Shown one piece after another: positions 32,897 through 41,300 of a stretch of 64,000 bases of DNA. Each line of letters starts with the position of its first letter. Within the stretch, counting starts at the first letter, position 1. Below the pieces are notes generated by a model that was given only the letters and a program-made list of their open reading frames with translations, made no database searches and was not told where the DNA came from. The position numbers and the translations under genes are program-made. Source of the stretch: SLNP01 sp964568875 (GTDB lineage: Bacteria; Bacteroidota; Bacteroidia; Bacteroidales; VadinHA17); assembly GCA_964568875.1 (NCBI GenBank), contig CAZMSH010000012.1, forward strand, positions 31,226 to 95,225, in the 5' to 3' direction.

Positions 32897-34789
32897 ATGA
32901 AAAGAGTTATAAAAAATGCACGATTGACCTTGGTGGCAGTTGCATATCTTTTTGTGACAGTAACATCACTATCACAGGAAGGATTTAATAATTCCACCCG
33001 GGCCCTTTATATATTCGATATGGCCCGTTATATTGAATATGGTGACGGACTGGCAGATAAGGAGTTTTTCAGAATCGGGATTCTTGACAACAATGCAGCC
33101 CTATTCTGGGAGATGGGAAATCTCGCCCGCACACGTACCAAAATACAGGAGAAGCCGGTTGATATTGTGTATTTCAGGGAAGAGAGCAAGATAATCCCGA
33201 CACAAATACTGTATGTAAATAAGAGTAGCGGGTTTGATCTCAGCAAAGTGAAGGAAATAATAGCGGGAAAACAGACAATGCTGATTACCGAAGGCTATGA
33301 CTTCAATGAGTCTATGATCAATTTCATTGTTGTGGAGGGCAAGCCACGTTACCAGGTTCATGAAGACAAGATAATAGAAGCAGGGATGTCTGTAAACTCC
33401 AATTTCCTCTTCCAGGCAATAAAAACCAAGGAAGATTGGGAGAATCTGTTTGACCAGGCTATGGAAGAGATCGAGCTGCAAAAGCAGCAGATAAGGGAAC
33501 AACAGTTAGTAATAGAATCACAGAAGGCCGAGATAGCAATGCAGAAAGCGCTGCTTGACAGTCTTGACAATGCGATAGAGGAAAAGGAGAGGGAGCTGTT
33601 AGAGAAGCAACAGCAGCTTGACAGGCAGATGGTACAGATCAACAGACAAGGGCGCGAGATAACTGTTCAGAGATCAACGATTGAGAATCAGCAAAAGGAA
33701 GTAGCCGGACAGCAGGAGGTGCTTGCAGCCCAAAGGGAAGAGATTGCCGTACAAATGGCAAAGCTTGACGAACAGATGTTACTTATAAATCAACAGGAGG
33801 AGAAGATAAGGATACAGCTTGCCACTCTTGAAAAGCAGAGGCTGATTCTGTGGTTTGTATCCTTAATGCTTATTCTGTTCATTTTTCTCGCCTATATTAT
33901 TTATCGCAATTACCGTATCAAGAAGGAGGCAAATATTAAGCTTGAGGAGAAGAACCGGACGATCACCGCTCAAAAGAATGAAATTGAGAAGCAACGTGAC
34001 ATTGCAGCCATGCAGCGCGACCAGATTGCGTACCAGAAGAAGCATATAACCGACAGTATAGAATACGCGAAAAGAATACAGACAGCACTGCTTCCGTCAC
34101 TTGAGCTTTTCAGTGATGATCTCGACCATTTTGTACTCTTCAAGCCTCTGGATATCGTGAGTGGTGATTTCTATTGGGTTAGCCGCCGTAATAATCTTCA
34201 GATGATAATTGCCGCTGACTGTACCGGTCATGGTGTTCCCGGTGCCTTTATGAGTATGCTGGGTGTCACAATGCTCAATGAAATAGTGCTGGCCAAGAAT
34301 ATTGTTATGCCAGACCAGATACTGAATAACCTCAGGGGTGAGATAATAGCTTCTCTTAAGCAATCTGAAGAGGATGACAAGGTGAAGGATGGAATGGATA
34401 TGGCAATATGTGTTGTTGATTTCAGTACCTCCAGACTATACTATGCCGGAGCAAACAATCCGCTCTATCTGATACGGGGTAAGGAGCTTATCCACTACAG
34501 GCCCGATAAGATGCCCGTAGCAATACATTACCGTATGGGTGACTTTACTCTTCATACAATTGACTTAAAGAAAGGAGATTGTTTTTACATCTTTTCTGAT
34601 GGGTATGCTGATCAGTTTGGAGGACCGGAGCAAAGAAAATTCATGTCAGCCCGTTTGAAAGAAGAACTGGTAAGAATTTCAGATATGCCCATGATTAAAC
34701 AGGGAGAGGTGCTGAATAACCTTTTCCTTGAATGGCAGGGTGATAATCCTCAGGTAGATGATGTAACCCTTATAGGTGTGAGATACTGA
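32897..34789 (+). CDS. YfiR-domain / coiled-coil / SpoIIE serine phosphatase
   Basis: A 630-residue signalling protein. A signal or anchor segment (ARLTLVAVAYLFVTVTSLS) precedes a YfiR/DUF4154-like periplasmic domain (about 30-175: FRIGILDNNAALFWEMGN, IVYFREESKIIPTQILYV, TMLITEGYDF, FIVVEGKPRYQVHEDKI). A long Gln/Glu-rich coiled coil (~185-310) with repeats such as QQKEVAGQQEVLAAQREEI ends at one membrane helix (LILWFVSLMLILFIFLAYIIYR). After a second short coiled coil (with KKHITDSIEYAKRIQTALLPS), the PP2C/SpoIIE domain fills 390-630: GDFYWVSRR, ADCTGHGVPGAFMS, YAGANNPLYLIR, FSDGYADQFGG and VDDVTLIGV keep the metal-binding aspartates. It likely turns a periplasmic signal into dephosphorylation of an anti-sigma-antagonist-type protein. 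Confidence 0.9.
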   Translation: MKRVIKNARLTLVAVAYLFVTVTSLSQEGFNNSTRALYIFDMARYIEYGDGLADKEFFRIGILDNNAALFWEMGNLARTRTKIQEKPVDIVYFREESKIIPTQILYVNKSSGFDLSKVKEIIAGKQTMLITEGYDFNESMINFIVVEGKPRYQVHEDKIIEAGMSVNSNFLFQAIKTKEDWENLFDQAMEEIELQKQQIREQQLVIESQKAEIAMQKALLDSLDNAIEEKERELLEKQQQLDRQMVQINRQGREITVQRSTIENQQKEVAGQQEVLAAQREEIAVQMAKLDEQMLLINQQEEKIRIQLATLEKQRLILWFVSLMLILFIFLAYIIYRNYRIKKEANIKLEEKNRTITAQKNEIEKQRDIAAMQRDQIAYQKKHITDSIEYAKRIQTALLPSLELFSDDLDHFVLFKPLDIVSGDFYWVSRRNNLQMIIAADCTGHGVPGAFMSMLGVTMLNEIVLAKNIVMPDQILNNLRGEIIASLKQSEEDDKVKDGMDMAICVVDFSTSRLYYAGANNPLYLIRGKELIHYRPDKMPVAIHYRMGDFTLHTIDLKKGDCFYIFSDGYADQFGGPEQRKFMSARLKEELVRISDMPMIKQGEVLNNLFLEWQGDNPQVDDVTLIGVRY

Positions 34790-35020
34790 TTATCTGCACT
34801 CCCACTGTGTGGTTAGAGAACCTACAACGACAGGTGGCGTTGCCAGAATAATTGTAAGATCAGCTCCGCAATACTCAGTCTCGGATGTTTGATTAATAAT
34901 ATCGCCATCGTCGTAGGTAACCTGCTTGCAGAGTTTGCAGTTCTGGAAAAGACTCTCACACGAGGAAAGAGAAATTGCCATCAGAATAAAACCGGCTGCA
35001 TATAGAACGATTCTCTTCAT
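34790..35020 (-). CDS. Small cysteine-rich lipoprotein (copy 1)
   Basis: A 76-residue predicted lipoprotein: hydrophobic signal (VLYAAGFILMAISLSS) and lipidated Cys21. The mature part of ~55 residues has Cys28, Cys31 (CKLC), Cys51 and Cys75 and ends WECR. The second copy immediately upstream has all five cysteines at identical positions, so conserved disulfides or a metal site are likely. No known family recognised. Its stop abuts the end of the SpoIIE gene (convergent, no gap). Confidence 0.8.
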   Translation of the reverse strand: MKRIVLYAAGFILMAISLSSCESLFQNCKLCKQVTYDDGDIINQTSETEYCGADLTIILATPPVVVGSLTTQWECR

Positions 35021-35055
35021 AATCAGGTATTGGGTATTTAGTTAAAATAAGGGTG

Positions 35056-35286
35056 TTATCTGCATTCCCATTTTGTTGTCTGCGATCCGTTTATAATCGG
35101 CTGCTTCGCCAGTATTTCGGCCAGTTGTTCATCGCAGTAAACCGACTCCGGATACTCCTGGAAAACCTCATTGTTGTTATAGATGACCATCTTACATGTC
35201 ATGCAGTTTTGCAGCAGCAATTCACAAGAGTTGACTGAGACGGCAACAAGGATGAAAAAGATTGCATATGCCACTTTTCGTTTCAT
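35056..35286 (-). CDS. Small cysteine-rich lipoprotein (copy 2)
   Basis: A 76-residue paralogue of the downstream lipoprotein. Lipidated Cys21 and mature Cys28, Cys31 (CMTC), Cys51 and Cys75 align without gaps with copy 1, as do SLFQNC/LLLQNC and the C-terminal TTKWECR/TTQWECR. Outside these positions the copies differ widely (e.g. EVFQEYPESVYCDE versus DIINQTSETEYCGA), so the duplication is old and the cysteines are under selection. The gap between copies is 35 bases, so they form a two-gene unit. Confidence 0.8.
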   Translation of the reverse strand: MKRKVAYAIFFILVAVSVNSCELLLQNCMTCKMVIYNNNEVFQEYPESVYCDEQLAEILAKQPIINGSQTTKWECR

Positions 35287-35360
35287 AGTCTGTAACTATT
35301 ATATATCAAAGATAAGAAGCTTTTTCTTTACAAGCATCAGAGCCATAAATATTAATAAAG

Positions 35361-35393
35361 GAAATCCCTCTTCTTTCCGGGAAGAGGGATTTC
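35361..35393 (-). terminator. Hairpin terminator after the M14 peptidase pair
   Basis: Perfect 13-bp inverted repeat GAAATCCCTCTTC / GAAGAGGGATTTC with a 7-base loop. On the minus strand it is followed by CTTTATTAATATTT, a weak T-rich tail. It sits 23 bases past the stop of the first M14 gene and before the lipoprotein pair. Confidence 0.6.
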
Positions 35394-35415
35394 TGCTCTG
35401 CAATAAGATTGAAAT

Positions 35416-37317
35416 CTATTTTACTTTAATTTCCATTCTTTTGTTATCTGTGCCACCGTTTTTTGACCAGAGATCAAATTCCATCCAGCCCGAATTTCCT
35501 GTCATTGATACAAGATAAGTATAAGAGAGTTTCTCCTGTCCTCTGAGACGGAACTGCAGCTCCTTGCTGCTGGTCATTCGCGCCTGTGAGTCTCCGGTTC
35601 CACCACGCATTGCTGCTGCCTGCGCACCTCCCCTGGCGCCACCTCGTCCCGAAGTACCAACAGGCATAACCGAGATGTTATTGCTTGTCTTCATCGTAAG
35701 CTTGTCCTGTACTGCCCTGCCAAGCTGAACAGACATGTCGGAGGCGGTAGGATACACCTTATCGTTTGCGACGGTAACGGTTACCTTGTAGACATCGGCA
35801 TTGACAGGCTCAACTTCGACATTGTCTATCTTAACCACCGGGAACTGGTTGACACAATAGAGTACGAAAAGGGCATTTTTTTCTGCTTCATGCTCTATAT
35901 ACCTTGAAGGGGGTGTGCGTCCGATATGTTTGCGTGCCGTTCCTCCCATCCAGATGGGTCCAAAGTCGGGGTGATCGAACTGGTAGGGAACCAGCCATCC
36001 GGCCTCGGTCAGATCAAGCTCAAGCCATTTCTGGAACTCTTCATCGCTCACTCTGTTGTCATTATTAATGTCGGCAAAAGGTGAAGGTGAACCCCATAAC
36101 TCCATCAGGTAACTGTAAGCACCCAGCATGTAATAGGCAGCTGCATGGGCCTGCCCTGACAATCCTCCAATTACCGGATTGTAATTCTTGAGAATATAGG
36201 CTCCTTCCGAAACAATTTTGGTTTGTACATCCATGTCGTGGCGGTACTCGGGTGCCACCTGCCTGGTGTAAAGCTGTGCATACTGATTGGTTCTGCGCAT
36301 CTCAGCCAGCCTTGAGGCAACTGTCTCACTGTACTGTGCCTGTGCATCTGCTGACGTGCGGATTGCCGGTGGTGCCTGAAACATTATCAGGCGACCGGTA
36401 TTATGGTAATGAAATGAGGCGAAAATGTTAGGATGCTTCATCTGGAACTCAAAGACATTTCTGGTCTCAGGCTCTGAAAGAGGATAATATTCACCGTCAC
36501 GCTGGTTCCAGCCATAGGGGAAGTTACGGTTGGGGTCAGGGCCGCCTAAATCATCTTCATTCAACCTTCCGTCACCATCGTTATCATATCCTTCGGCTCC
36601 TATGCGGGTGAATCTGAGTCCCACATAGCTGTCATCATCTACCCTGATAAACCTCCTCTTATCTGCCGACAGCCTGAAGTCACCCTTCGGATCTTCACGG
36701 TACATAACTGTAAGTTCACCATCACCGTCAACATCTTCGGTAAGATCTTCATCGAATAAACCATCTCTGTCATTGTCTTCGGGCCTGTAGGGCTCCCTTG
36801 GGTTGTTCTCTGTATTTGGGAATGCAACGTAACCTTCATTGCCATCAACATTAAGACCGGGCAATATGTAAAATGTATATCTGTTGACTAGGTTATGAAT
36901 GAAGGGATCATAATCATATCTTGTGAGCAGGTACCATGCCAGGTAGAGCGAACAGGTAATTCCGTTTACCTCATTTCCATGAATGGCTCCGTCAACCCAC
37001 ATGGCTGGTTTGTCGCCGTGCTGTCCGGTTACCTTGCTGGTAATGGTCAGAAGGAACTGGTCACGACCCATCCGGCTTTTGCCTATGCTTTGTATGTCGG
37101 TTAACTGAGGATACTGCTTCTGAAGGTCATGCATTATCTTTGTCCATTCGGCATAGTTGTAATACCTCTTCCATGAAATGGGGAAGTCAAGATCTCCCTT
37201 ATAGCCTCCCATATTCAATTGCAGATTCTTCTGGGCTCTGGCCGGCTGCGGCAGTAGAATAATCAATGCGATCAGTGCTGCTGCAGCGAATGTAAATTGT
37301 CTCTTTAAAGTTTTCAT
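35416..37317 (-). CDS. Secreted M14 zinc carboxypeptidase with EF-hand-like calcium loops
   Basis: A 633-residue exported peptidase (signal MKTLKRQFTFAAAALIALII, cut after ARA). The M14 domain (~45-420) has zinc ligands in GAIHGNEVNG (His113, Glu116) and SFHYHNTGR, the substrate Asn-Arg in PDPNRNFPYGW, and a candidate catalytic Glu in LMELWGSPSP. Between the first and second zinc ligands it carries three DxDxDG-type loops (181-192, 195-206, 245-256), and a fourth, DINNDNRVSDEEF, follows the Glu. Calcium-stabilised M14 peptidases are plausible. The C-terminal ~170 residues form a strand-rich domain that may aid surface attachment or sorting. It is 12 bases downstream of a second M14 gene, so the two are co-transcribed. 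Confidence 0.88.
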   Translation of the reverse strand: MKTLKRQFTFAAAALIALIILLPQPARAQKNLQLNMGGYKGDLDFPISWKRYYNYAEWTKIMHDLQKQYPQLTDIQSIGKSRMGRDQFLLTITSKVTGQHGDKPAMWVDGAIHGNEVNGITCSLYLAWYLLTRYDYDPFIHNLVNRYTFYILPGLNVDGNEGYVAFPNTENNPREPYRPEDNDRDGLFDEDLTEDVDGDGELTVMYREDPKGDFRLSADKRRFIRVDDDSYVGLRFTRIGAEGYDNDGDGRLNEDDLGGPDPNRNFPYGWNQRDGEYYPLSEPETRNVFEFQMKHPNIFASFHYHNTGRLIMFQAPPAIRTSADAQAQYSETVASRLAEMRRTNQYAQLYTRQVAPEYRHDMDVQTKIVSEGAYILKNYNPVIGGLSGQAHAAAYYMLGAYSYLMELWGSPSPFADINNDNRVSDEEFQKWLELDLTEAGWLVPYQFDHPDFGPIWMGGTARKHIGRTPPSRYIEHEAEKNALFVLYCVNQFPVVKIDNVEVEPVNADVYKVTVTVANDKVYPTASDMSVQLGRAVQDKLTMKTSNNISVMPVGTSGRGGARGGAQAAAMRGGTGDSQARMTSSKELQFRLRGQEKLSYTYLVSMTGNSGWMEFDLWSKNGGTDNKRMEIKVK

Positions 37318-37329
37318 GTCGGTTCCTCC

Positions 37330-39321
37330 CTAGTTTACTTTTAATTCCCTGACCACCGTTCCGCCTTTCTGGGAAGAGACAACGATCTTCAGTGGTACAT
37401 CTCCCTTAACACCAATCAGCCACTTCACTTCACGACTGTTATTTCCTCCACGGATTATTCCGGGCACTGAAGCTGTTCCTCCAAGTACTCCGATATTCTG
37501 CCAGACAGACCCTTCTATGAATTCGACTTTATCACTGTCGGTGATCAGCCAAACCACATCTTCCCTTAGATTTGGCAATGATGTTGCACGGGCAAGTTGT
37601 GTAGGCAGACTGCCTGTATTCTCAATGGTTGCGGTGACTTCAACCAGCCGGTAACGGCCTGAACCCTTACCTTTATTAACGGTAAAGATGTTTCCGTCGG
37701 ATGTTATGGTCGCTTCGGCTGTGTTACCCGAATGAACAACTTTTGCTGAGGCTGCGGCAATTTTTATCTCGGGGAGCAATTCTGCCCTGAACTTCTCAAA
37801 CTGCCAGTGCTTTTCACATACATTCAGAAGGGGTTCTCCCGGAAAAGCATTATTGGAGGCATATATGGTTCTCCATCCTCCCATCTCTCCATCACCATGC
37901 TCGGGATGCCTGGCTTTCTTCCAGTTGACAAATAACCTTCCGCTATACTTTTCGTCCTGATATTTCAACAGGGCACGCTGAAGTGCCAACTGTCCGTTGG
38001 ACCCTTCAGGAATCACCAACCCTGGTATGTCCTTTGAGGCATTCCATAGCTCTGTTGTAACCGCATACATACCAAGCTGAGCGTAAAGCCAGTCAGAGTC
38101 CATACCGTAGCCGTAACGCCTGTCGGCATTCTCATTATAGCTTACGCGCCAGTACCGTGGAAGTTCATAACCACGAAGCTGAGCGTACTTATTGGCGCCC
38201 TTTTCCTTTAGATCTTCACGGAGCTGGTCTATTTTTTCAGGGTGAAGCCACGCTTCCGGAACCTCTTCTCCGAGAATTTCGAGGTATTTTTTGCCCATTA
38301 TGAAGTCAAAATAGGCTACATCAGTTTCATTCATGGTTGTATGTGGTGCCGTTCCCATGGCCCGGTATGTAAAACCACCTGATGTGTGAAAAGACTGTGC
38401 ATTAAGAATATTCCTGTGGTTCATGAAAAACTCAACCCTTGCATGTACTTCGGAAGCTGATGTCGGATAAAAACCTGTACCTCCGGGTTTCCCGTCTTCA
38501 GTCCACCAGCCCTCCGGGTAGTTCCTGTTCATATCAATGCCGTCTGATCTCTCCTGTGCTTTCCTGATGTTTCCGGCATCATCAAAATAGGTGGTTACAA
38601 CCTTGTAACGTTCTTTTGAAGTCGTTTCATCAGCTCTGAGCCGAACCATAAGACGGGGATCAATGTCATCAATCACATATTCTCCTTCAGGATGCTTGTA
38701 TCTGAACTGAGGAATCAGGCCATCCGGCACCGGTTTTCCTTCAAGGTCAGAGGTACGGTACATTGAATTTGCCCGCTGTGGTATGCCCATTTCAACACTA
38801 TTGTAGACACCATCAGGATTGTCAATCGGGCAGATGTAGAAGGAAACCCTGTCAACCAGTCTGGTTATTGATGGATCATCTCCGTAACCTGACACAAGCT
38901 TGTCAATTATGTAAAGACATACCTCGGTGCCCGTATATTCATTACCATGCGTGGCCCCGCTCATAAAATGTCCGGGCTTGCCCAGATGCGATTTCATGGT
39001 AGGTACGTTCCGGATATTCTCCTTACGCATGTTTTTAAGGTTAACATGCTTGTCAATGGTGGTGCCGGTTTTCATGTTTGAAATAACCAGTACATAAATA
39101 GGGCGGCCCAGTGCACTGGTTCCGATCTGCATCAGCTCGGTTATGTCGGGGTAAGCCGCCGCCACCTTTTTGAGGTAGTCAACGGTTCCTGTATAACCAT
39201 GGTATTTATCGAAGGTAATCGGAACCTTCTGCCTTGCAGATGATTGGAGTGATGGCAGCAGTACCATCATCATCGCCAGGACATTGATCAAAAGTCTCTT
39301 TCTGTAATTCATATCCATCAT
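37330..39321 (-). CDS. Secreted M14 zinc carboxypeptidase
   Basis: A 663-residue exported peptidase; the signal peptide (KRLLINVLAMMMVLLPSLQSS) supports export. Zinc ligands are in SGATHGNEYTG (His125, Glu128) and NAQSFHTSGGF; DMNRNYPEGW supplies the substrate-binding Asn-Arg; TTELWNASKD is a candidate site for the catalytic Glu. A C-terminal strand-rich domain (~500-663) is present, as in its neighbour, but the calcium loops are lacking. ATGs at 39321 and 39312 are both possible starts. Tandem M14 enzymes suggest joint processing of peptides for nutrition. Confidence 0.88.
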   Translation of the reverse strand: MMDMNYRKRLLINVLAMMMVLLPSLQSSARQKVPITFDKYHGYTGTVDYLKKVAAAYPDITELMQIGTSALGRPIYVLVISNMKTGTTIDKHVNLKNMRKENIRNVPTMKSHLGKPGHFMSGATHGNEYTGTEVCLYIIDKLVSGYGDDPSITRLVDRVSFYICPIDNPDGVYNSVEMGIPQRANSMYRTSDLEGKPVPDGLIPQFRYKHPEGEYVIDDIDPRLMVRLRADETTSKERYKVVTTYFDDAGNIRKAQERSDGIDMNRNYPEGWWTEDGKPGGTGFYPTSASEVHARVEFFMNHRNILNAQSFHTSGGFTYRAMGTAPHTTMNETDVAYFDFIMGKKYLEILGEEVPEAWLHPEKIDQLREDLKEKGANKYAQLRGYELPRYWRVSYNENADRRYGYGMDSDWLYAQLGMYAVTTELWNASKDIPGLVIPEGSNGQLALQRALLKYQDEKYSGRLFVNWKKARHPEHGDGEMGGWRTIYASNNAFPGEPLLNVCEKHWQFEKFRAELLPEIKIAAASAKVVHSGNTAEATITSDGNIFTVNKGKGSGRYRLVEVTATIENTGSLPTQLARATSLPNLREDVVWLITDSDKVEFIEGSVWQNIGVLGGTASVPGIIRGGNNSREVKWLIGVKGDVPLKIVVSSQKGGTVVRELKVN

Positions 39322-39505
39322 GGTGTAAGGTTTAAAAAACAGCTCATATTAAGAAATTTATAGCAAACTAAGTTGCCACAGGGTATGTTATGCATTGAAT
39401 TTAACAATTTTTAGCATAAGCCGGAATGCGATGCAGCAATACCCGGGAGCAGACAGTCTTTGTCATATAGAACTTAAATGTATAACTTGCAAAAAAAATA
39501 GTACC

Positions 39506-39901
39506 ATGAAAGAAAACCGAATGAAAAAGCATGTAACTGCTGTTGCTGCCATCAGGATAGCACTGCATTCCCTGGGTCTGATAGGAATAATAATTGCCAG
39601 CCTTGCAGTAAGGTTCGCCTTCGATTTTGTTCCTGTTGAGGAGATGCCGGAATTGGTAATGCCATTTGTCCAGGGCCTCGTCTTTTTTATCTTCCTTGTT
39701 GTTGCACTGATCTCAATACTGGGGATTATCGGAGCTGTAGGCCTCCTGGCAAACAAGGGGTGGGCAAGGATACTTTCAATTGTTGTAGCAGCCGTTTGCT
39801 GCCTCAATATCCCGATAGGAACACTGGCCGGCGTTTATACTATATGGGTCCTTTTGCAGGATGAGACCATAGAAATGTTCAAAAAGCAAGCTGAAGTATA
39901 G
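39506..39901 (+). CDS. Small multi-pass membrane protein
   Basis: A 131-residue hydrophobic protein with about three or four membrane helices (AAIRIALHSLGLIGIIIASLAV, GLVFFIFLVVALISILGIIGAVGLL, ILSIVVAAVCCLNIPIGTLAGVYTIWVLL). The chosen start is ATG 39506 (MKENRMKKHV); 39521 is an alternative, and the longer ORF has an unlikely N-terminus. The end GVYTIWVLLQDETIEMFKK resembles DUF4064-like small proteins of Bacteroidota. Its 3' end overlaps the convergent CapA-like gene by 23 bases. Function unknown. Confidence 0.7.
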   Translation: MKENRMKKHVTAVAAIRIALHSLGLIGIIIASLAVRFAFDFVPVEEMPELVMPFVQGLVFFIFLVVALISILGIIGAVGLLANKGWARILSIVVAAVCCLNIPIGTLAGVYTIWVLLQDETIEMFKKQAEV

Positions 39902-41186
39902 GCTCCAGCCTGTCTGATACTTTGTCAGCCTTGCGCACGGACCGTAACTTAATCTCACCAATATAGTCATCATAGATCATCAGCCGGCGTTTTCTGCCGG
40001 CCGGGCCACGCACGTGATTATATACAAACCAGGGCTTTCCTGCGCGCCATACTGGTTTTCCGGTGTCGTCAATATTAATCGTGACCGGCAGAACCATACC
40101 CAGACGATGAGCAGGAGAATACATTGCAGTGGTGAAGTTTCCAAGCGAATAGGCAATCAAAGTTCTGTGAGGCGATGCCTCTGATCCGGATTTATCAGGC
40201 CAGCTCTCCCATATCTCTGCCGGCTGTATAACATGCGGGTGACTTCCGATAATCATATCTGCCCCGGCTTCAGCGAGCTTCCGGGCCAGCCGTACAATGA
40301 CAGGGTCGGGGTATAATTCATATTCATAACCCCAGTGCATAAATAGCACCTTAAGGTCAACCGAGTCTGCCTCCATTTTATTCAGTATCGTAACAATTTC
40401 TGTTATGCCGGCATCATTCTCACTGTAAGGAGCTATCCCTGAGATTATATTCATTTTAAGCATCCCCTGCTCAATGAGATCCGGGTTGTTCATACCCCAT
40501 CCGGCAGCATAGAATCCAATTCGCAGTCCGTTGCTCTCAGCTATGACATACGACTGCATGGTGTCATTCGGAAGGGATGCTCCGGTCGCATATATGCCTT
40601 CATTCTGCAGGAACCCATGGGTTCCCGAAAGACCTTCAGCACCCATGTCGAATGCGTGATTGTTGGCAAGTGACAGAGCCGTAAAGATATTGCTGCCGTT
40701 GCTTTTCCTGAACGACCTGATGAGTCCCGGCGCTGAGTTATACCGTACATAGTCAGGCAGAAAAGATGGCACCCCGGAGAGGGTGTCAACAGGTGTTTCG
40801 AGGTTGCCGAAAACCATGTCATATCCAGCCAGTCTGCTTGTCAGTCGACTGTCTGCGAATGAGTTCCATCCGTTACGTATCCACATAATATCTCCTACGA
40901 AGGCAATGGTGGCGACCTCTCTGCCAGTAAGGTCTGAACTGCTATTGCTTTTGAGCAATTCAGACTGACGGGCAAAGTGTGTCTTAAGGCTGTCAGAAGC
41001 ACACCAGTTGAGGCTGAAGTATTTTCTGAGATATTTGACTGATGACGGAAGGGCTTCTCCGAGACTTAGTCCTTCAGCCCTGAAACTGATGCAACGACCC
41101 TTCTCCTTCGGCATCATCATTGATGCGCAGGATGACACCAGAATTGCTGAAGCAAGAAGTATGGGAAAGACAGTTTTACTTTTCAT
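39879..41186 (-). CDS. CapA-family lipoprotein (poly-gamma-glutamate synthesis type, metallophosphatase fold)
   Basis: A 435-residue lipoprotein: ATG at 41186 gives MKSKTVFPILLASAILVSSC with lipidated Cys20. The CapA fold motifs are in order: AFVGDIMWIRNGW, DMVFGNLETPVD, ALSLANNHAFDMGAEG, RIGFYAAGWGMN, LFMHWGYEYELYPD, and DMIIGSHPHVIQPAE. These Asp/Asn/His clusters match the calcineurin-like metal site of the PGA_cap family. CapA proteins belong to capsule poly-gamma-glutamate machinery, but no capB/capC is nearby, so a separate envelope role is likely. An upstream in-frame ATG (41228) would lengthen the N-terminus unnaturally. Confidence 0.85.
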   Translation of the reverse strand: MKSKTVFPILLASAILVSSCASMMMPKEKGRCISFRAEGLSLGEALPSSVKYLRKYFSLNWCASDSLKTHFARQSELLKSNSSSDLTGREVATIAFVGDIMWIRNGWNSFADSRLTSRLAGYDMVFGNLETPVDTLSGVPSFLPDYVRYNSAPGLIRSFRKSNGSNIFTALSLANNHAFDMGAEGLSGTHGFLQNEGIYATGASLPNDTMQSYVIAESNGLRIGFYAAGWGMNNPDLIEQGMLKMNIISGIAPYSENDAGITEIVTILNKMEADSVDLKVLFMHWGYEYELYPDPVIVRLARKLAEAGADMIIGSHPHVIQPAEIWESWPDKSGSEASPHRTLIAYSLGNFTTAMYSPAHRLGMVLPVTINIDDTGKPVWRAGKPWFVYNHVRGPAGRKRRLMIYDDYIGEIKLRSVRKADKVSDRLEPILQLAF

Positions 41187-41273
41187 TACTACGAATGATA
41201 TTTTTTTCATACGGTTTAAAGCAAACAAAAATAATCAAACGCCACTATTTCTCAGCGGCCGTAAAAAATCTGT

Positions 41274-41281
41274 TAAATTTG
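41274..41281 (+). promoter_or_regulatory. -7 element before ettA
   Basis: TAAATTTG fits TAnnTTTG, 20 bases before the ATG at 41301; a weak TTTC lies at the -33 distance. It supports ATG 41301 over the upstream GTG 41292. Confidence 0.4.
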
Positions 41282-41300
41282 CTGGCTAATAGTGTTCGTC

